Under the pieces are notes generated by a model. It was not told the origin of the DNA. It worked only from the letters and a program-made list of their open reading frames with translations, and did not search any database. This document shows positions 5,097 to 5,751 of a DNA stretch of 5,751 bases, piece after piece (position 1 is the first letter of the stretch; every line of letters begins with the position of its first letter). This DNA is from Cyclobacteriaceae bacterium (GTDB lineage Bacteria; Bacteroidota; Bacteroidia; Cytophagales; Cyclobacteriaceae): contig JANQPK010000361.1 in assembly GCA_028289505.1 (NCBI GenBank), forward strand, positions 1 through 5,751. Direction: 5' to 3'. The translations under genes were made by a program, and so were the position numbers.

Positions 5097-5751
5097 ATGA
5101 ATATCACAATCACACAATTGGAGTATATCGTGGCCGTAGATACTCATCGTAATTTTGCAAAAGCCGCCGCTCACTGTTTTATAACACAGCCCACCTTGAG
5201 CATGCAGATCAAAAAATTGGAACAGCAGTTGGGCATATTGATATTCGATCGTTCCAAAAAGCCGGTAAAACCCACCAAACTCGGCGTGAAGGTAATTGCC
5301 CAAGCACGGAATAGCATTCAAAGCCTATCCAGAATTGGCGAAATAATTCAAGACTCCAAGGGCAATATTGAAGGCGGGTTGCGTCTGGGAATAATTCCAA
5401 CTTTGGCTCCCTACCTGCTGCCCAGATTTGTGACATCGCTGGTTGCCAGGTATCCAAGAACCCAGTTGATCATTGAAGAGCTGTTGTCAGATCAAATACT
5501 GAGTAAACTAAACAACGATCTTTTAGATATTGGTGTGATGGTAGCGCCTACTGACAGTAGTTATAAGTGTATACCGTTATTCAGGGAAGAATTTATGGTG
5601 TATTTCTCCCAGAATCACCGACTGAAGTCTAAACAAGAGGTGTCCATAAAGGACTTAGATACCAAAGATCTTTGGTTACTGAAGGAGGGTCACTGCTTCC
5701 GAGACCAAGTGGAATCACTTTGTAGAAAAGAGTTTAGTCAAACCCGAAATA
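5097..5751 (+). CDS. oxyR: OxyR-type LysR-family peroxide-sensing regulator, N-terminal part (runs off the right edge)
   Basis: The open frame from ATG runs to the window edge, giving 218 residues of a family that is usually about 300-315 long, so roughly the last third is missing. The winged helix-turn-helix is at about 1-60 ('ITQLEYIVAVDTHRNFAKAAAHCFITQPTLSMQIKKLEQQLG', then 'FDRSKKPVKPTKLG'). A linker helix follows (66-88), and the effector domain starts near 91 ('IEGGLRLGIIPTLAPYLLP'). The specific OxyR mark is 'LLKEGHCFRDQ' with Cys200, then Cys209 in 'ESLC': same motif and same nine-residue spacing as the E. coli Cys199/Cys208 disulfide switch. It is therefore expected to be oxidised by hydrogen peroxide and to activate catalase, peroxiredoxin and iron-storage genes; the targets are not in view. 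It lies 211 nt downstream of a redox-gene cluster on the same strand, separated by a terminator-like hairpin. Confidence 0.92.
   Translation, partial: MNITITQLEYIVAVDTHRNFAKAAAHCFITQPTLSMQIKKLEQQLGILIFDRSKKPVKPTKLGVKVIAQARNSIQSLSRIGEIIQDSKGNIEGGLRLGIIPTLAPYLLPRFVTSLVARYPRTQLIIEELLSDQILSKLNNDLLDIGVMVAPTDSSYKCIPLFREEFMVYFSQNHRLKSKQEVSIKDLDTKDLWLLKEGHCFRDQVESLCRKEFSQTRN

Noticed and set aside
5082..5457. Two overlapping minus-strand open frames (5082-5321 and 5209-5457)
   Set aside because: They are antisense to the oxyR helix-turn-helix and effector-domain coding sequence and show no independent support.

Overview
The window looks like ordinary chromosome from a member of the Bacteroidota. The evidence is a moderate-to-low GC content, almost no Shine-Dalgarno sequences, two candidate promoters resembling the Bacteroidota -33/-7 type (TTG, about 20 nt, TAnnTTTG), a secreted PKD-repeat protein of the kind exported by type IX secretion, and a small HExxH protein of a type I associate with this phylum. 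A gliding or environmental lineage (for example Saprospiria or Cytophagia-like) fits, but the exact taxon cannot be read from the window. No mobile elements, CRISPR arrays, tRNAs or rRNAs are visible.

Layout. Positions 1-653 (minus) hold the N-terminal 217 residues of a large exported PKD-domain protein that runs off the left edge. It lies 31 nt downstream of hisS (685-2058, minus, histidyl-tRNA synthetase) and is probably co-transcribed with it. Divergent from hisS is a 59-codon gene (2192-2371, plus) for a strongly bipolar protein with a basic front and an acidic tail, preceded by a good Bacteroidota -7 box. It converges, with an 8-nt gap, on a YfcE/MJ0936-type metallophosphoesterase gene (minus, 2380-2886).

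From 2988 a compact plus-strand cluster begins: a 117-aa HExxH membrane-associated protein, a thioredoxin/AhpC-like CxxC protein 7 nt later, and a PIG3-type NAD(P)H:quinone oxidoreductase that directly follows or overlaps it. A perfect 22-nt palindrome with an A-tract on its left side closes the cluster at 4905-4926. After a 211-nt intergenic region with several inverted repeats, the right edge holds the first 218 residues of an OxyR-type LysR regulator, including both redox cysteines with the family's spacing (Cys200 and Cys209).

How the genes fit together. The right half has a redox theme: a CxxC thiol protein, a quinone oxidoreductase and the peroxide sensor OxyR lie side by side on one strand. 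The left half is housekeeping (hisS, phosphoesterase) plus one surface or secreted protein. I see no convincing new multi-gene system. The items most worth a second look are the bipolar 59-aa gene, the minimal HExxH protein, the start of the quinone oxidoreductase, and the ATAG/CTAT repeats just ahead of oxyR.
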